A DNA stretch of 64,000 nucleotides from Streptomyces tubercidicus. GTDB taxonomy: Bacteria > Actinomycetota > Actinomycetes > Streptomycetales > Streptomycetaceae. A program made the position numbers and the translations under genes. Where the stretch lies: NCBI RefSeq assembly GCF_027497495.1, contig NZ_CP114205.1:2046001-2110000 (forward strand), written 5' to 3'. Below, piece by piece: positions 33,702 through 45,679 of this stretch (positions are counted from its first letter, which is position 1; every line of letters begins with the position of its first letter). Under the pieces are notes generated by a model. The model did no database searches. It saw only the letters and a list, made by a program, of their open reading frames with translations, and was not told the DNA's origin.

Positions 33702-35114
33702 TTACGGGCGCGGATCGATGGGCGTACGGACACCGAGCCGCCGCTCCACCGCCTCGGCCGCCGTCAGGCACAGATCCTCCCGGTAGGAGCGCCCGATCAG
33801 TTGCACTCCGTACGGGAGCCCGTCCACCACCCCGGTGGGGACGGCCACCGCGGGCACCCCGACGAAACTGGTCGCGGTACACAGCCGCAGCGCGTGCTGC
33901 ACCCGCCGGTGACTCTCCTCGTCCCGTAGCTCCTCCCCCGGAGCGAACGGCGGATCGGTGAACACCGGCCCCAGGACCAGCGGGTACTCGTCCAGAAAGG
34001 CCGCCCAGTCCCGCTGGATGCCCATCCGCACCCCGGTGAGCCGCAGATACTCCGGCAGTTCCACGGGGGCCGACCTCGCCATGCCCCACTCGACATAGCG
34101 ATGGCCGCCCTCCCCGAGCAACGGCTTGACGGCCGGCCAGGCGGTGGCGAACTCGGTGAGCGTCATCCGGGCGTAGGCGTCGAGGGCATCGTCCAGCCGC
34201 GGAACGTCCGCCACCTCGCTGACCTCGTACCCGGCATCCCGCAGCGCGTCCGCCGCGCTCTCCACGGCCCGGTGCACCGCGGGATGCACACCACCGCCGC
34301 CGGGATCCGCCACCATCGCCACCTTGAGGGGACGCGCCGGCGGCGCCCCGTAGGGCGGCACCGGTACGGCCCTCGGGTCGCGCGGATCGGCCCCGGCCAG
34401 CACCTCGTACGCGAGCCGCAGATCACCGACCGTACGGGCCAACGGGCCGTCGACCACCAGGAACTGGGTGGCGAGCGAGGGGTCGTCCGGGCCGACGCGG
34501 TGATCGGCGGCGAACCGCCCGTAGGTCGGCTTCAGACCCGCGACGCCACAGAAGGACGCGGGAAGGCGCACCGACCCTCCGGCGTCGTTGCCGAGTCCGA
34601 GCGGGGCCATACCGCTTGCCACGGCCGCGCCGTCACCGCCACTGCTGCCGCCCGGCGTGACCGTAGTACTCCAGGGGTTCACGGTGTCCCCGTACAGCTG
34701 GCTGCGGGTATGGATGCCGGCCAGGATGAGCGTTGGCATATTGCTGTGCCCGATGGGGATACCGCCCGCCGCGCGCAGGCGGGCGACCGGGGGCGCATCG
34801 GCGTGCGCGACGAAGTCGCGGAAGCGCTCCGCGCCGTAGGTCGTCGGCACACCTTGAATGGCCGTGGTCTCCTTCACGGTGAACGGCACACCCGCCAGCG
34901 GCCCCGGCTCCGCACCCGCCGCACGCCTCCGGTCGACCTCCGCCGCGTCGTCCCGCGCTCGCTCGGCGAGCAGCTGAGTAACGGCGTTGACGGCCGGGTT
35001 GACCGCGGCGATCCGCTCCAGATGCGCCTCGACCAGCTCCACCGCCGACACCTCACCGGTGCGTACCGCCGCCGCCTGGGCGCGGGCCGTCATCTCCCAC
35101 AGCGTGTCGCGCAT
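33702..35114 (-). CDS. Amidase (amidase-signature family)
   Basis: 470 residues. The catalytic triad of the amidase signature family is visible: Lys in PFTVKETTAIQG (about 80), the cis-Ser in TPGGSSGGDGAAVASGM (about 160) and nucleophile Ser in LGNDAGGSVRLPASF (about 184). It hydrolyses an amide; typical targets range from simple amides to peptide or aryl amides, and nothing here narrows this. ATG 35114 is preferred because GGGGAGG lies 4 nt before it; the longer frame runs into the divergent promoter. It faces a TetR gene across 137 bp that holds two related palindromes, so the TetR protein probably controls it. Confidence 0.9.
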   Translation of the reverse strand: MRDTLWEMTARAQAAAVRTGEVSAVELVEAHLERIAAVNPAVNAVTQLLAERARDDAAEVDRRRAAGAEPGPLAGVPFTVKETTAIQGVPTTYGAERFRDFVAHADAPPVARLRAAGGIPIGHSNMPTLILAGIHTRSQLYGDTVNPWSTTVTPGGSSGGDGAAVASGMAPLGLGNDAGGSVRLPASFCGVAGLKPTYGRFAADHRVGPDDPSLATQFLVVDGPLARTVGDLRLAYEVLAGADPRDPRAVPVPPYGAPPARPLKVAMVADPGGGGVHPAVHRAVESAADALRDAGYEVSEVADVPRLDDALDAYARMTLTEFATAWPAVKPLLGEGGHRYVEWGMARSAPVELPEYLRLTGVRMGIQRDWAAFLDEYPLVLGPVFTDPPFAPGEELRDEESHRRVQHALRLCTATSFVGVPAVAVPTGVVDGLPYGVQLIGRSYREDLCLTAAEAVERRLGVRTPIDPRP

Positions 35115-35179
35115 GTCCTCCCCTTCCCACGGCCTCGACCGGCCCTCTCCTGGGCCGCCGGGGCCGCCCCTGACGTTCC

Positions 35180-35193
35180 GATGCGCTTGCATC
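35180..35193. promoter_or_regulatory. TetR operator candidate, copy 1
   Basis: GATGC-GCTT-GCATC is a perfect 14-bp palindrome between the amidase and TetR genes. A near-identical copy lies 39 bp to the right. Confidence 0.55.
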
Positions 35194-35218
35194 ACTTCAG
35201 CATCGTAACCTTGTTTCC

Positions 35219-35232
35219 GATACATGCGCATC
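35219..35232. promoter_or_regulatory. TetR operator candidate, copy 2
   Basis: GATAC-ATGC-GCATC is the second copy of the 14-bp pattern, with one mismatch between arms. It ends 19 bp before the TetR start codon. Two copies of the same pattern in one divergent promoter argue for a real binding site. Confidence 0.55.
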
Positions 35233-35251
35233 GAATAAACGGAGTGCGGGC

Positions 35252-35839
35252 ATGCCCAAGCAGGTCGACCACGAGAGCCGGCGCCGGCAGATCGCCGAGG
35301 CGGTGTGCCAACTCGCCGATGAGAGCGGTCTGGAGGGCGTCACGCTCCGCGACGTGGCGGCCCGCGCGAAGGTGTCCATGGGTGCCGTCCAGCGCTGCTT
35401 CGGCACCAAGGAGGAGATGCTGGTCTTCGCGCTCGGCCACATCGGCGAGCGGGTCACCGCGCGGGTCGCGGCCCGGCTCACCGCCTCGCCCGCCCAGTCG
35501 GCCCGTACGGCACTGGGGCACACCGCGGCGGAGGTGTCGCTGGTCCAGGAGGAGCAGCGCGCCGAGGCACGGGTCTGGCTGGCCTTTGTGGCGCAGGCCG
35601 CCGTCAGTCCGACCCTGGCCGGAATTCTGCGGAGCAACTACGCCGGTCTGCACAGGGTGTTCACCCAGCTGATCGCCGAGGCATCCGACACGGCCGACCC
35701 GGACCGTGCGGCCCGCACCCTCCTCGCCCTGGCCGACGGCCTCACCACGCATGTCCTGATCGGCCACCTCTCCCCCGCCGAGGCACTGGGCGTACTGGAC
35801 GGCCAGCTCAACCACCTCTGGGGCGAGCGGACAGGCTGA
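35252..35839 (+). CDS. TetR-family regulator divergent from the amidase
   Basis: 195 residues. HTH at about 10-55 (RRRQIAEAVCQLADESGLEGVTLRDVAARAKVSMGAVQRCFGTKEEML), followed by a TetR_C ligand domain. The ATG has GGAGTGCGGG upstream. The neighbouring amidase and the paired palindromes suggest it represses the amidase and itself, with an amide or its acid product as inducer; this is inference. Its length is typical for the family. Confidence 0.9.
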   Translation: MPKQVDHESRRRQIAEAVCQLADESGLEGVTLRDVAARAKVSMGAVQRCFGTKEEMLVFALGHIGERVTARVAARLTASPAQSARTALGHTAAEVSLVQEEQRAEARVWLAFVAQAAVSPTLAGILRSNYAGLHRVFTQLIAEASDTADPDRAARTLLALADGLTTHVLIGHLSPAEALGVLDGQLNHLWGERTG

Positions 35840-36041
35840 GCCGCATCCGCCGATCCCACGGGACGGACGGCACTTTCCAGCCACTCACAGTGGAGGCAAA
35901 CCACGGGTGACCAGGGGCAGTTCACTCCGCCTACGCGCCGTGAGGCGTGGCACGATGGACAGCCAACGGGAAGCCCCGGGGAGTTGGCCGCCTGACCGCG
36001 CAGGCCGCGCCACACCCCCGGGAGATGACGGGAGGAGTCCG

Positions 36042-36563
36042 GTGAGCACGCTCAGCAAAGGGATCGAGAAGGTCGAGGTAACGCTCAAGTGGGACCCGAG
36101 CCCCGCCGGGACGCCGGACAATGACCTCGACCTCGTCGCGGCGACCTACACGGCCGACGCACCGCACGGCGATCCGGCCTATCTGGTGCACTTCGACAGC
36201 CGGTCTCCGGACGGGACCATCACCCTCAACCGGGACAGCAGGACCGGCCAGGGGTTCGGCTTCGACGAGATCATGACGCTGGAGCTGGACCGGCTGGCCG
36301 AGACCTACACCCGGGTGATCGTCGGGGTCGCCATCCAGCAGGGCGAGGGCCGCAAGGTCTTCGGCGAGATCGCGAACACCGCCGTACGGATCCGCGAGGG
36401 GTACACCGACCTGATGGAGCACGACTTCGCCGACGTCGCGGGGGCGACTGCCGCGACGGTCGCCGAATTCACCCGGGACGAGTCGGGCCAGTGGCGCTTC
36501 CGCTCGGCGCTCCGGGGCTTCGACACCGACCCGAACGCGTTCACCGCGGAAATGGGCCGCTGA
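36042..36563 (+). CDS. TerD-family calcium-binding stress protein
   Basis: 173 residues forming a single TerD domain: VEVTLKWDPSPAGTPDNDLDLVAATYT at the N terminus and acidic loops (DNDLDL, FDEIMTLELDRL) that bind Ca2+ in the family. TerD proteins are linked to tellurite resistance, oxidative stress and differentiation in Streptomyces. The GTG at 36042 has GGAGG 6 nt upstream. It is a single-gene unit ending in a strong terminator, not part of a larger ter cluster here. Confidence 0.88.
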   Translation: MSTLSKGIEKVEVTLKWDPSPAGTPDNDLDLVAATYTADAPHGDPAYLVHFDSRSPDGTITLNRDSRTGQGFGFDEIMTLELDRLAETYTRVIVGVAIQQGEGRKVFGEIANTAVRIREGYTDLMEHDFADVAGATAATVAEFTRDESGQWRFRSALRGFDTDPNAFTAEMGR

Positions 36564-36659
36564 TACGGGCAGCCGCGCGCGTGCGGCTCTCGCTACAGGG
36601 CCACCGGGGCCCGGTCCTCAGCCCGCCCGTATGCCGCACTCCCGGTTCCGAAACGCCGA

Positions 36660-36690
36660 AGAGGGTGCCGACCCATGGTCGGCACCCTCT
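36660..36690. terminator. Bidirectional terminator between terD-like gene and nrdJ
   Basis: A 14-bp perfect stem (36660-36673 with 36677-36690, GAGGGTGCCGACC arm) closes a 3-nt CAT loop between convergent genes. Confidence 0.85.
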
Positions 36691-36756
36691 CACGTGCGGT
36701 GTGGCGCCCTCAGCGGCTGAGGCTCAGGGGTGCGTCGGACGCCGTGCCGTTCGTCG

Positions 36757-39633
<2,877 letters not shown>

Positions 39634-39757
39634 GCCGCCTCCCTGTATACGGGCAAACGCCCATATGTGCGCACGCATTCCGTGGCACGGTGTATGTCTT
39701 TCTGCTGCCGGGACGCCCTGCTCTCGCCCCGGTACAGGTCCTGGATGCGCGCCGAGC

Positions 39758-40288
39758 TCAGTCGGCGGCGGTGGCGGGGACGGGGAGGGCCGGTCCGCCG
39801 GCCTCTCCCTCCGTCCCGCATTCCGGTCCGGGCGGTCCTTGCTCGCGCTGCTCCCGCAGCTCGGCGATGGCCGCCTCGAAGTCCTCAAGTGAATCGAAGG
39901 CCCGGTAAACGGACGCGAAGCGCAGGTACGCGACCAGGTCGAGTTCCTGCAGCGGGCCCAGTATGGCGAGCCCGACGTCATGGGTGGACAGCTCGGCGCT
40001 GCCGGTGGCGCGCACCGCCTCCTCGACCCGCTGGCCGAGCTTGGCGAGGGCGTCCTCGGTGACCGGCCGGCCCTGGCACGCCTTGCGTACTCCCGCGATG
40101 ACCTTGTTGCGGCTGAAGGGCTCGGTGACCCCGCTCCGCTTGATCACCATCAGTGACGCCGTCTCGATGGTCGTGAAACGGCGGGAGCAGTCGGGGCACT
40201 GGCGGCGCCGGCGGATCGCCGTCCCGTCATCGGTGGTGCGGCTGTCGACGACCCGGCTGTCCGGGTGCCTGCAGAAGGGGCAGTGCAT
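39758..40288 (-). CDS. nrdR: Transcriptional repressor NrdR
   Basis: 176 residues. A zinc ribbon uses Cys 3, 6, 31 and 34 (MHCPFC and CPDCSRRF). The ATP-cone follows (about 46-136: [28 protein letters not shown]), sensing ATP/dATP. NrdR represses ribonucleotide reductase genes when dATP is high. The acidic, Pro-rich 25-residue tail is typical of Streptomyces. It is the first gene of nrdR-nrdJ, and tandem NrdR-box-like sites lie about 150-195 bp upstream of its start, consistent with autoregulation. Confidence 0.96.
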   Translation of the reverse strand: MHCPFCRHPDSRVVDSRTTDDGTAIRRRRQCPDCSRRFTTIETASLMVIKRSGVTEPFSRNKVIAGVRKACQGRPVTEDALAKLGQRVEEAVRATGSAELSTHDVGLAILGPLQELDLVAYLRFASVYRAFDSLEDFEAAIAELREQREQGPPGPECGTEGEAGGPALPVPATAAD

Positions 40289-40433
40289 GGCTCTCCACCC
40301 TCCTCACCCTGTGATATACGGACGTACGTACGCCAACGAGCCCGGCGTACGGCGACAGACCTCCGCCTGGTCCGTACGGGCCCTTCGGAGTAGCCACCAG
40401 CATAGGCGATCCCGGACCCTCCGAGGGACCAGG

Positions 40434-40482
40434 CACCACAACTTCTGGGTGACCGAACGCATCCCACCACAAGATGTGGTGT
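40434..40482 (-). promoter_or_regulatory. Tandem NrdR boxes upstream of nrdR-nrdJ
   Basis: A perfect palindrome CACCACA-AGA-TGTGGTG occupies 40466-40482. A second site beginning CACCACAA at 40434 starts exactly 32 bp away; its other arm is degenerate. NrdR boxes in known operons come as pairs about three helical turns apart, so spacing and sequence both fit. A minus-strand TATGCT (40399-40404) is a possible -10 for nrdR. Confidence 0.75.
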
Positions 40483-40761
40483 CGGGCCGCTTACATCTGC
40501 CTACCGCGTGTCGCGGCGGAGGCGGGCCGGTCGGTCGCCCATGAGAGTACGGGAAGCCACCCGGCCGGCGGTGCGGCGGGGCCGGGATGACAGAATCGAC
40601 CGAGTCGGAACGGCCGTCCGCCGAGGCCCCCGCGCGACGGCGGGCCGGCCCGCCGCCCGGCCGGAAAACGGGGTGAACGCACCCCGCCACGGGCCCGAAA
40701 TATTGCTCGGCCATACACCCAGCCACTTGATCCCGGTAGCCGATCTGCGAATATTTCACTC

Positions 40762-40773
40762 GAACGTGTGTTT
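40762..40773 (+). promoter_or_regulatory. SOS box of lexA
   Basis: GAACGTGTGTTT matches the actinobacterial LexA box GAAC-N4-GTTC at all positions but the last, 64 bp upstream of the lexA start. Autorepression of lexA is the expected role. Confidence 0.7.
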
Positions 40774-40837
40774 GGCGCAACCTTTCGAAAGCAACTACCG
40801 TTGGCTAACTAGGGAGAACATTTCGAGAGGGGCCGAC

Positions 40838-41635
40838 GTGACCACCACCGCAGACAGCGCGACCATCACCGCACAAAGCCACTCCCAGAGCCGGTTCGAG
40901 CACCCGCAGAAGGCACAGCGGCCGATGGACGACGCCACGTTGGACTCCGAAGAGCAGAAGCCCGCCCGCGCACTGCCCGGCCGGCCCCCAGGGATCCGCG
41001 CCGACAGCTCCGGACTCACCGACCGCCAGCGCCGGGTGATCGAAGTGATCCGGGATTCCGTGCAGCGGCGCGGCTACCCGCCGTCCATGCGCGAGATCGG
41101 CCAGGCGGTGGGGCTGTCCAGCACCTCGTCCGTCGCGCACCAGCTCATGGCGCTCGAACGCAAGGGCTTCCTGCGGCGCGACCCGCACCGCCCCCGGGCC
41201 TACGAGGTCCGCGGTTCGGACCAGACCAGCACCGCCGCGACGGAGACCGCGGGCAAGCCCGCCGCGTCCTATGTCCCGCTGGTCGGCCGGATCGCCGCCG
41301 GTGGCCCGATCCTCGCGGAGGAGTCGGTCGAGGACGTCTTCCCGCTCCCCCGCCAGCTCGTCGGCGACGGCGAACTGTTCGTGCTGAAGGTCGTCGGCGA
41401 CTCCATGATCGAAGCCGCCATCTGCGACGGCGACTGGGTCACGGTCCGCCGCCAGCCGGTCGCCGAGAACGGGGACATCGTCGCCGCCATGCTGGACGGC
41501 GAGGCCACCGTGAAGCGCTTCAAGCGCGAGGACGGCCATGTGTGGCTGCTGCCGCACAACTCCGCGTACCAGCCGATCCCCGGTGACGAGGCGACCATCC
41601 TCGGCAAGGTGGTGGCGGTACTGCGCCGCGTCTGA
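40838..41635 (+). CDS. lexA: LexA repressor, SOS regulator
   Basis: 265 residues, with a Streptomyces-type N-terminal extension of about 55 residues before the HTH domain ([36 protein letters not shown], about 60-95). Self-cleavage occurs at Ala154-Gly155 in RIAAGGPI; catalytic Ser 189 ([10 protein letters not shown]) and Lys 226 (ATVKRF) are present. RecA on single-stranded DNA triggers cleavage and releases repair genes. The GTG at 40838 has GAGAGGGG upstream; an SOS box lies 64 bp before it. It is a single-gene unit with a terminator after it. Confidence 0.95.
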   Translation: MTTTADSATITAQSHSQSRFEHPQKAQRPMDDATLDSEEQKPARALPGRPPGIRADSSGLTDRQRRVIEVIRDSVQRRGYPPSMREIGQAVGLSSTSSVAHQLMALERKGFLRRDPHRPRAYEVRGSDQTSTAATETAGKPAASYVPLVGRIAAGGPILAEESVEDVFPLPRQLVGDGELFVLKVVGDSMIEAAICDGDWVTVRRQPVAENGDIVAAMLDGEATVKRFKREDGHVWLLPHNSAYQPIPGDEATILGKVVAVLRRV

Positions 41636-41651
41636 CCCACCCCTCACGACC

Positions 41652-41685
41652 GAGCCCCGGAACCACTGCGCCGGTTCCGGGGCTC
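41652..41685. terminator. Bidirectional terminator between lexA and dinG-like gene
   Basis: GAGCCCCGGAACC (41652-41664) pairs perfectly with GGTTCCGGGGCTC (41673-41685) over an 8-nt loop. Confidence 0.85.
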
Positions 41686-41789
41686 TGCGCTGTGCGCCTA
41701 TGCCGGCGCCGCTCTCGCAGAGCAGGTTGGGGTCCGGTGGGGGTTGCTCACTTGAGGGGTGCGGCGCAACAACCCGGATGGTGCGCCGT

Positions 41790-43766
41790 CTATGCGTCGG
41801 CCTGGGAGGTCTTTGCCGCCGCGTCGATGGCGGCCAGCGAGCGGCGGACCTGATTGCGGTCGGTGGTGTACCAGAACTCGGGCATCGACTTGCGGAGGAA
41901 GGAGCCGTAGCGGGCCCGCTCCACCCGTGGGTCGAGGACGGCGACCACACCGCGGTCGCCGGTGGCACGGACCAGACGGCCGGCGCCCTGGGCCATCAGC
42001 AGGGCCGCATGGGTCGCCGCGACCGCCATGAAGCCATTGCCGCCGGCCTCCTCCACGGCCTTCTGCCGGGCGCTCATCAGCGGGTCGTCCGGACGCGGGA
42101 ACGGCACCCGGTCCATCACCACCAGCTGGCAGTTCGGGCCCGGTACATCGACGCCCTGCCAGAGGGAGAGCGTGCCGAACAGGCAGGTACGGGCGTCCTC
42201 GGCGAAGGCGCGGATCAGCTCGCCCAGGGTCTCCTCGCCCTGGAGGAGGATCGGCAGGTCCAGACGGCCGCGCAGCTCCTCGGCGGCGGCCTGGGCGGCG
42301 CGCATGGAGGAGAACAGGCCGAGGGTGCGGCCGCCCGCCGCCTCGATCAGCTCGGTGAGCTCATCGAGCATGTCCGTACGGCTGCCCTCCCGGCCCGGCT
42401 GGGCCAGATGCTTGGCGACGTACAGGATGCCCTGCTTCGAGTAGTCGAAGGGGGAGCCGACGTCCAGGCCCTTCCAGGGCGGGATGTCCTCGCCTTCCGT
42501 GCCCTCGGGGGACAGCCCCAGGGAGGCGGCGACGCCGTTGAAGTCGCCGCCCAGTTTGAGGGTGGCGGAGGTGAGGGTCACCGAACGGTCGTCGAAGAGC
42601 TTCTCGCGCAGCAGGCCCGAGACGGACAGCGGAGCCACCCGGAGGGACGCGCCGAAGCGGTCATGGCGCTCGTACCAGACCACGTCGTACTCGGAGCCGT
42701 TCGCGATGCGCTCGGCGACGGCGTGCACGTTCTCCAGCGAGGCGAGGGCCTGCTTGCGGACGGCGTCCTCGTCCTGGACCGACTTGTCGCGGGTCGAGCC
42801 GAGCGCCGAGATGACCGTACGGGCCGCGTCGCGCAGCGCCATCAGGCAGTAGCCGAGGTCCTCGGGGATCTCCTCCAGGCGGCCGGGCAGGGCCAGCTCC
42901 ATGAGGCGCTCGAAGGTCTCCGAGGCCGTCTGGAGCTGGTCGGCGGCCTTTTCGTTGACGAGCTTGGCGGCCCGGCGGACGGCGCGGTTGACCTGGCCGG
43001 GGGTGAGCTCGCCGGTGGCGACGCCGGTGACCCGGGAGACCAGCTCATGGGCCTCGTCGATGATCAGGACCTCGTGCTGCGGGAGGACCGGGGCGCCCTC
43101 GATCGCGTCGATGGCGAGCAGCGCGTGGTTGGTGACGACCACATCGGCGAGCTTGGCGCGCTCCCTGGCGGCCTCGGCGAAGCACTCCGCCCCGTAGGCG
43201 CACTTCGAGGCGCCCAGGCACTCCCGGGAGGAGACGGACACCTGGCCCCAGGCGCGGTCGGAGACTCCGGGGGTCAGCGCGTCGCGGTCGCCGGTCTCGG
43301 TCTCGCCCGCCCAGTCGCGCAGCCGCAGCAGGTCCTTGCCAAGCTTGCTGGTGGGCGTCGCCTGCTCGAACACGTCGAAGAGGCCGTCCTCCTCTTCCTG
43401 CGGGACGCCCTCGTTCAGGCGGTGCAGGCACAGGTAATTGGAGCGGCCCTTGAGCATGGCGAACTCGGGGCGGCGGCGCAGCAGCGGATGCAGGGCGTCG
43501 ACCGTCCGCGGCAGATCGCGCTCGACGAGCTGGCGCTGCAGCGCCAGGGTGGCCGTGGCGACCACCACTCTCTCGCCGTGGGCGAGCGCCGGCACCAGAT
43601 AGCCGAGGGACTTGCCGGTGCCGGTGCCGGCCTGCACCAGCAGATGGGCCTGGTCGTCCACGGCCCCGGCGACGGCCTCGGCCATCGCCACCTGGCCGGG
43701 GCGCTCGGTGCCGCCGACGGCGGTGACGGCGGCGTGGAGCAGATCGGGGAGGGAGGGCTTTGTCAT
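41790..43766 (-). CDS. dinG: DinG/YoaA-type iron-sulfur superfamily-2 DNA helicase
   Basis: 658 residues. Walker A is QAGTGTGKSLGYL (about 45-57); the DEAH box is IIDEAHELVSRV. Four cysteines between them (NYLCLHR, SRECLG, SKCAYG, AECFAE) match the [4Fe-4S] cluster of XPD/DinG helicases. C-terminal motifs include LFGTLSLWQGVDVPG and AQGAGRLVR. It unwinds DNA 5' to 3' and resolves R-loops or repair intermediates. Despite the lexA neighbour, no SOS box was found in the 41 bp before its start. It follows the second siderophore synthetase gene closely and may be read from that operon. Confidence 0.92.
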   Translation of the reverse strand: MTKPSLPDLLHAAVTAVGGTERPGQVAMAEAVAGAVDDQAHLLVQAGTGTGKSLGYLVPALAHGERVVVATATLALQRQLVERDLPRTVDALHPLLRRRPEFAMLKGRSNYLCLHRLNEGVPQEEEDGLFDVFEQATPTSKLGKDLLRLRDWAGETETGDRDALTPGVSDRAWGQVSVSSRECLGASKCAYGAECFAEAARERAKLADVVVTNHALLAIDAIEGAPVLPQHEVLIIDEAHELVSRVTGVATGELTPGQVNRAVRRAAKLVNEKAADQLQTASETFERLMELALPGRLEEIPEDLGYCLMALRDAARTVISALGSTRDKSVQDEDAVRKQALASLENVHAVAERIANGSEYDVVWYERHDRFGASLRVAPLSVSGLLREKLFDDRSVTLTSATLKLGGDFNGVAASLGLSPEGTEGEDIPPWKGLDVGSPFDYSKQGILYVAKHLAQPGREGSRTDMLDELTELIEAAGGRTLGLFSSMRAAQAAAEELRGRLDLPILLQGEETLGELIRAFAEDARTCLFGTLSLWQGVDVPGPNCQLVVMDRVPFPRPDDPLMSARQKAVEEAGGNGFMAVAATHAALLMAQGAGRLVRATGDRGVVAVLDPRVERARYGSFLRKSMPEFWYTTDRNQVRRSLAAIDAAAKTSQADA

Positions 43767-43807
43767 AGCGCTGCAAGCCTACGCGGGACCACTGACAGCC
43801 GGGTCCG

Positions 43808-45574
43808 TCACGGCAGGTGGAGCGGATTGGGGACGGTGCCGTGCACGACCGCGTGCGGGCGGTCGGTGCGGTCCCGGTAGCCGTCCACATGCAGACGGTT
43901 GCGATTCAGGCACAGCCGCTCGATCCGCGGGGTGAGCAGGTCGAAGGTCTCGTGGCGCTCCTTGAGAGCGGGGAAACGTTCGTGGTGGCGCAGGATCTCC
44001 GCCCGGACGAGTGACCAGAACTCGGCCTCGGGCACGTCCAGTTGGTCCGCGCACAGCGGCGCGAGGTAGCGGAAGACGCCGACGAACAGCCCGGAGTGGA
44101 TGAACTGGGTGAGAAAGGCGGGCGGTTCGGTCAGCAGCACCGCGCGTACATCGTCCGGCATGGAGTCGTGCTCCGGGAGCGGCCGGGAGCTGGTGTTCAC
44201 GTCGTCGACGAAGTCCTTGACCGCGAGGCGGGTGGGGACGTCGTGCTCGTCGAAGACGACGATGGCGTTCTCGCCGTGGGGGGAGAAGACCGTGCCGTAG
44301 CGGTAGAGGAAGTGCAGCAGCGGCGGCAGCAGCGCGGCGAACAGCCGGACCAGCCAGGCGCGCGGGGCCAGTCCGGAGCGGCGCACCAGCTCGGCGGTCA
44401 GAGCGTGGCCGTGGGGGTCGGTCTGCAGCAGCGCGGCCAGGGTGCGGGCGCGTTCGCCGGGGTCCAGCTGGCTGCTGACCGGCTCGCGCCAGATACAGCC
44501 GAGCAGCTCCTTGAACTGGTACGGGACGCCGGGCAGCCGGTCGTAGAGCGGGTGCTCGACGGTGACGGACGCGGTCTCGCCGAGCAGGATCACCCGGGTC
44601 TCGTCGCGCAGATAGGGGTCGGCGTCACGCAGGCCGTGGACCCAGCGGGTGACGGCGGGCGCGGCGAGGGTGCGTTCGGTGGGAAGACCGCGCCAGACGA
44701 GGGTGTTGAGGATGGACAGCGGCAGCTTGACCGTCCGGGCCTCGGGCCGGCTGAGGTTGAGGAAGGTGCGGATCGACTGCTGCGGCAGGCGGAGGTCATT
44801 GTCAGTGGGCAGCGCGATGATGGTTCTGTCCGCGAGCTGCGGGGCGAAGAGCGGGGCGATGGTCTCGTCCCATTGCCAGGGGTGCACGGGGAGATAGAGG
44901 TAGTCGGCGGGGTCGAGGCCCTCGTCGCTGATGGTGCGGGCGAAGGTGTGGCGGGTGGCGGGGGCGAGTTCCTCGCCGTAGAGACGGTCGGGGGTGGCCA
45001 GGGTGGGGATACCGCGGTAGTGGGCGATGCTGTGGTGCGCGGCGAGCCAGGGCAGGCGGCGGGCGGTGCAGGACTCGGGGGCCCAGGTCGCGGCGTCGGT
45101 GGCGGAGAAGCCGAGCCGGCCCTTGTTCGCGACGAGCCAGGGGTGGCCGGTCTGGTGGCCTTCGAGGGAGGCGTAGTCCAGGTCGGCGAGTTCGGCGGCG
45201 CTGAGCGCGGTGGCGTCGAGGCGGGAGTCGGCGGCGAGGGTGGCGGTCAGCTCGCGGATGAGATGGCCGGTGGTGTCGCCGGACAGGCCCAGCACGGTGT
45301 CGTGGGCATGGGTGAGGAAGTGGAAGGGGTCGGTGTCCGGCGTGATCGAATCGGGGTCGACGCGCCAGTGGCCGTAGGCGCCGCGCCGGGCGCGGAAGCG
45401 GTAGACGAGGGTGTCGGTGACCGGCAGACGGTATCGGGGGGTGCCGTCGGGGGCGGTGCCGTCGGGCTCGGGGGTGAGGATCTCCTCGTAGGCGAACTCC
45501 GCCAGGGTCTTGGCGAAGAGTCGGCGCGCGGCGTGCTGCCAGGCGTGGTGCGAGGGCTGGGGCTCAGGAGACAA
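43808..45574 (-). CDS. IucA/IucC-family siderophore synthetase (second condensation enzyme)
   Basis: 588 residues of the NIS synthetase family. Typical motifs are HPWQWDETIAP, the ATP-binding KLPLSILNTLVWRGLP region, and the C-terminal ferric-transporter-like domain with SPHGENAIVVFDEHDVPTRLAVKDFVDDVN. Such enzymes adenylate a carboxylate (usually citrate or a derivative) and couple it to an amine or hydroxylamine. As the last NIS gene in the operon, it is likely to act on the product of the first synthetase. It starts 105 bp after the acetyltransferase gene. No iron box lies directly upstream. Confidence 0.9.
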   Translation of the reverse strand: MSPEPQPSHHAWQHAARRLFAKTLAEFAYEEILTPEPDGTAPDGTPRYRLPVTDTLVYRFRARRGAYGHWRVDPDSITPDTDPFHFLTHAHDTVLGLSGDTTGHLIRELTATLAADSRLDATALSAAELADLDYASLEGHQTGHPWLVANKGRLGFSATDAATWAPESCTARRLPWLAAHHSIAHYRGIPTLATPDRLYGEELAPATRHTFARTISDEGLDPADYLYLPVHPWQWDETIAPLFAPQLADRTIIALPTDNDLRLPQQSIRTFLNLSRPEARTVKLPLSILNTLVWRGLPTERTLAAPAVTRWVHGLRDADPYLRDETRVILLGETASVTVEHPLYDRLPGVPYQFKELLGCIWREPVSSQLDPGERARTLAALLQTDPHGHALTAELVRRSGLAPRAWLVRLFAALLPPLLHFLYRYGTVFSPHGENAIVVFDEHDVPTRLAVKDFVDDVNTSSRPLPEHDSMPDDVRAVLLTEPPAFLTQFIHSGLFVGVFRYLAPLCADQLDVPEAEFWSLVRAEILRHHERFPALKERHETFDLLTPRIERLCLNRNRLHVDGYRDRTDRPHAVVHGTVPNPLHLP

Positions 45575-45679
45575 GGCGGGACTCCTCGAAGCGGGACCGC
45601 CCCGGCTCGTACGGGGGACAACCGGGGCAGCGCGGTGGACGGCGGGCCGGAGCGGGACCGTCGACGGACGGCCCCGGGG

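Larger units (their letters stand above)
40289..40837. other. Divergent nrdR/lexA promoter region
   Basis: A 549-bp intergenic region with no protein-like frame. It contains the NrdR boxes (40434-40482) toward nrdR and an SOS box (40762-40773) toward lexA. The GC-rich middle (40500-40690) has no assigned element. Confidence 0.6.

Noticed and set aside
39634-39757. Possible B12 riboswitch upstream of nrdJ
   Set aside because: The 124-bp nrdR-nrdJ gap is too short for a cobalamin riboswitch and no B12-box (AGYCMGGAAN) sequence is seen.
43767-43807. Possible SOS box in front of the dinG-like gene
   Set aside because: No GAAC-N4-GTTC match in the short gap; the lexA neighbourhood alone is not evidence.
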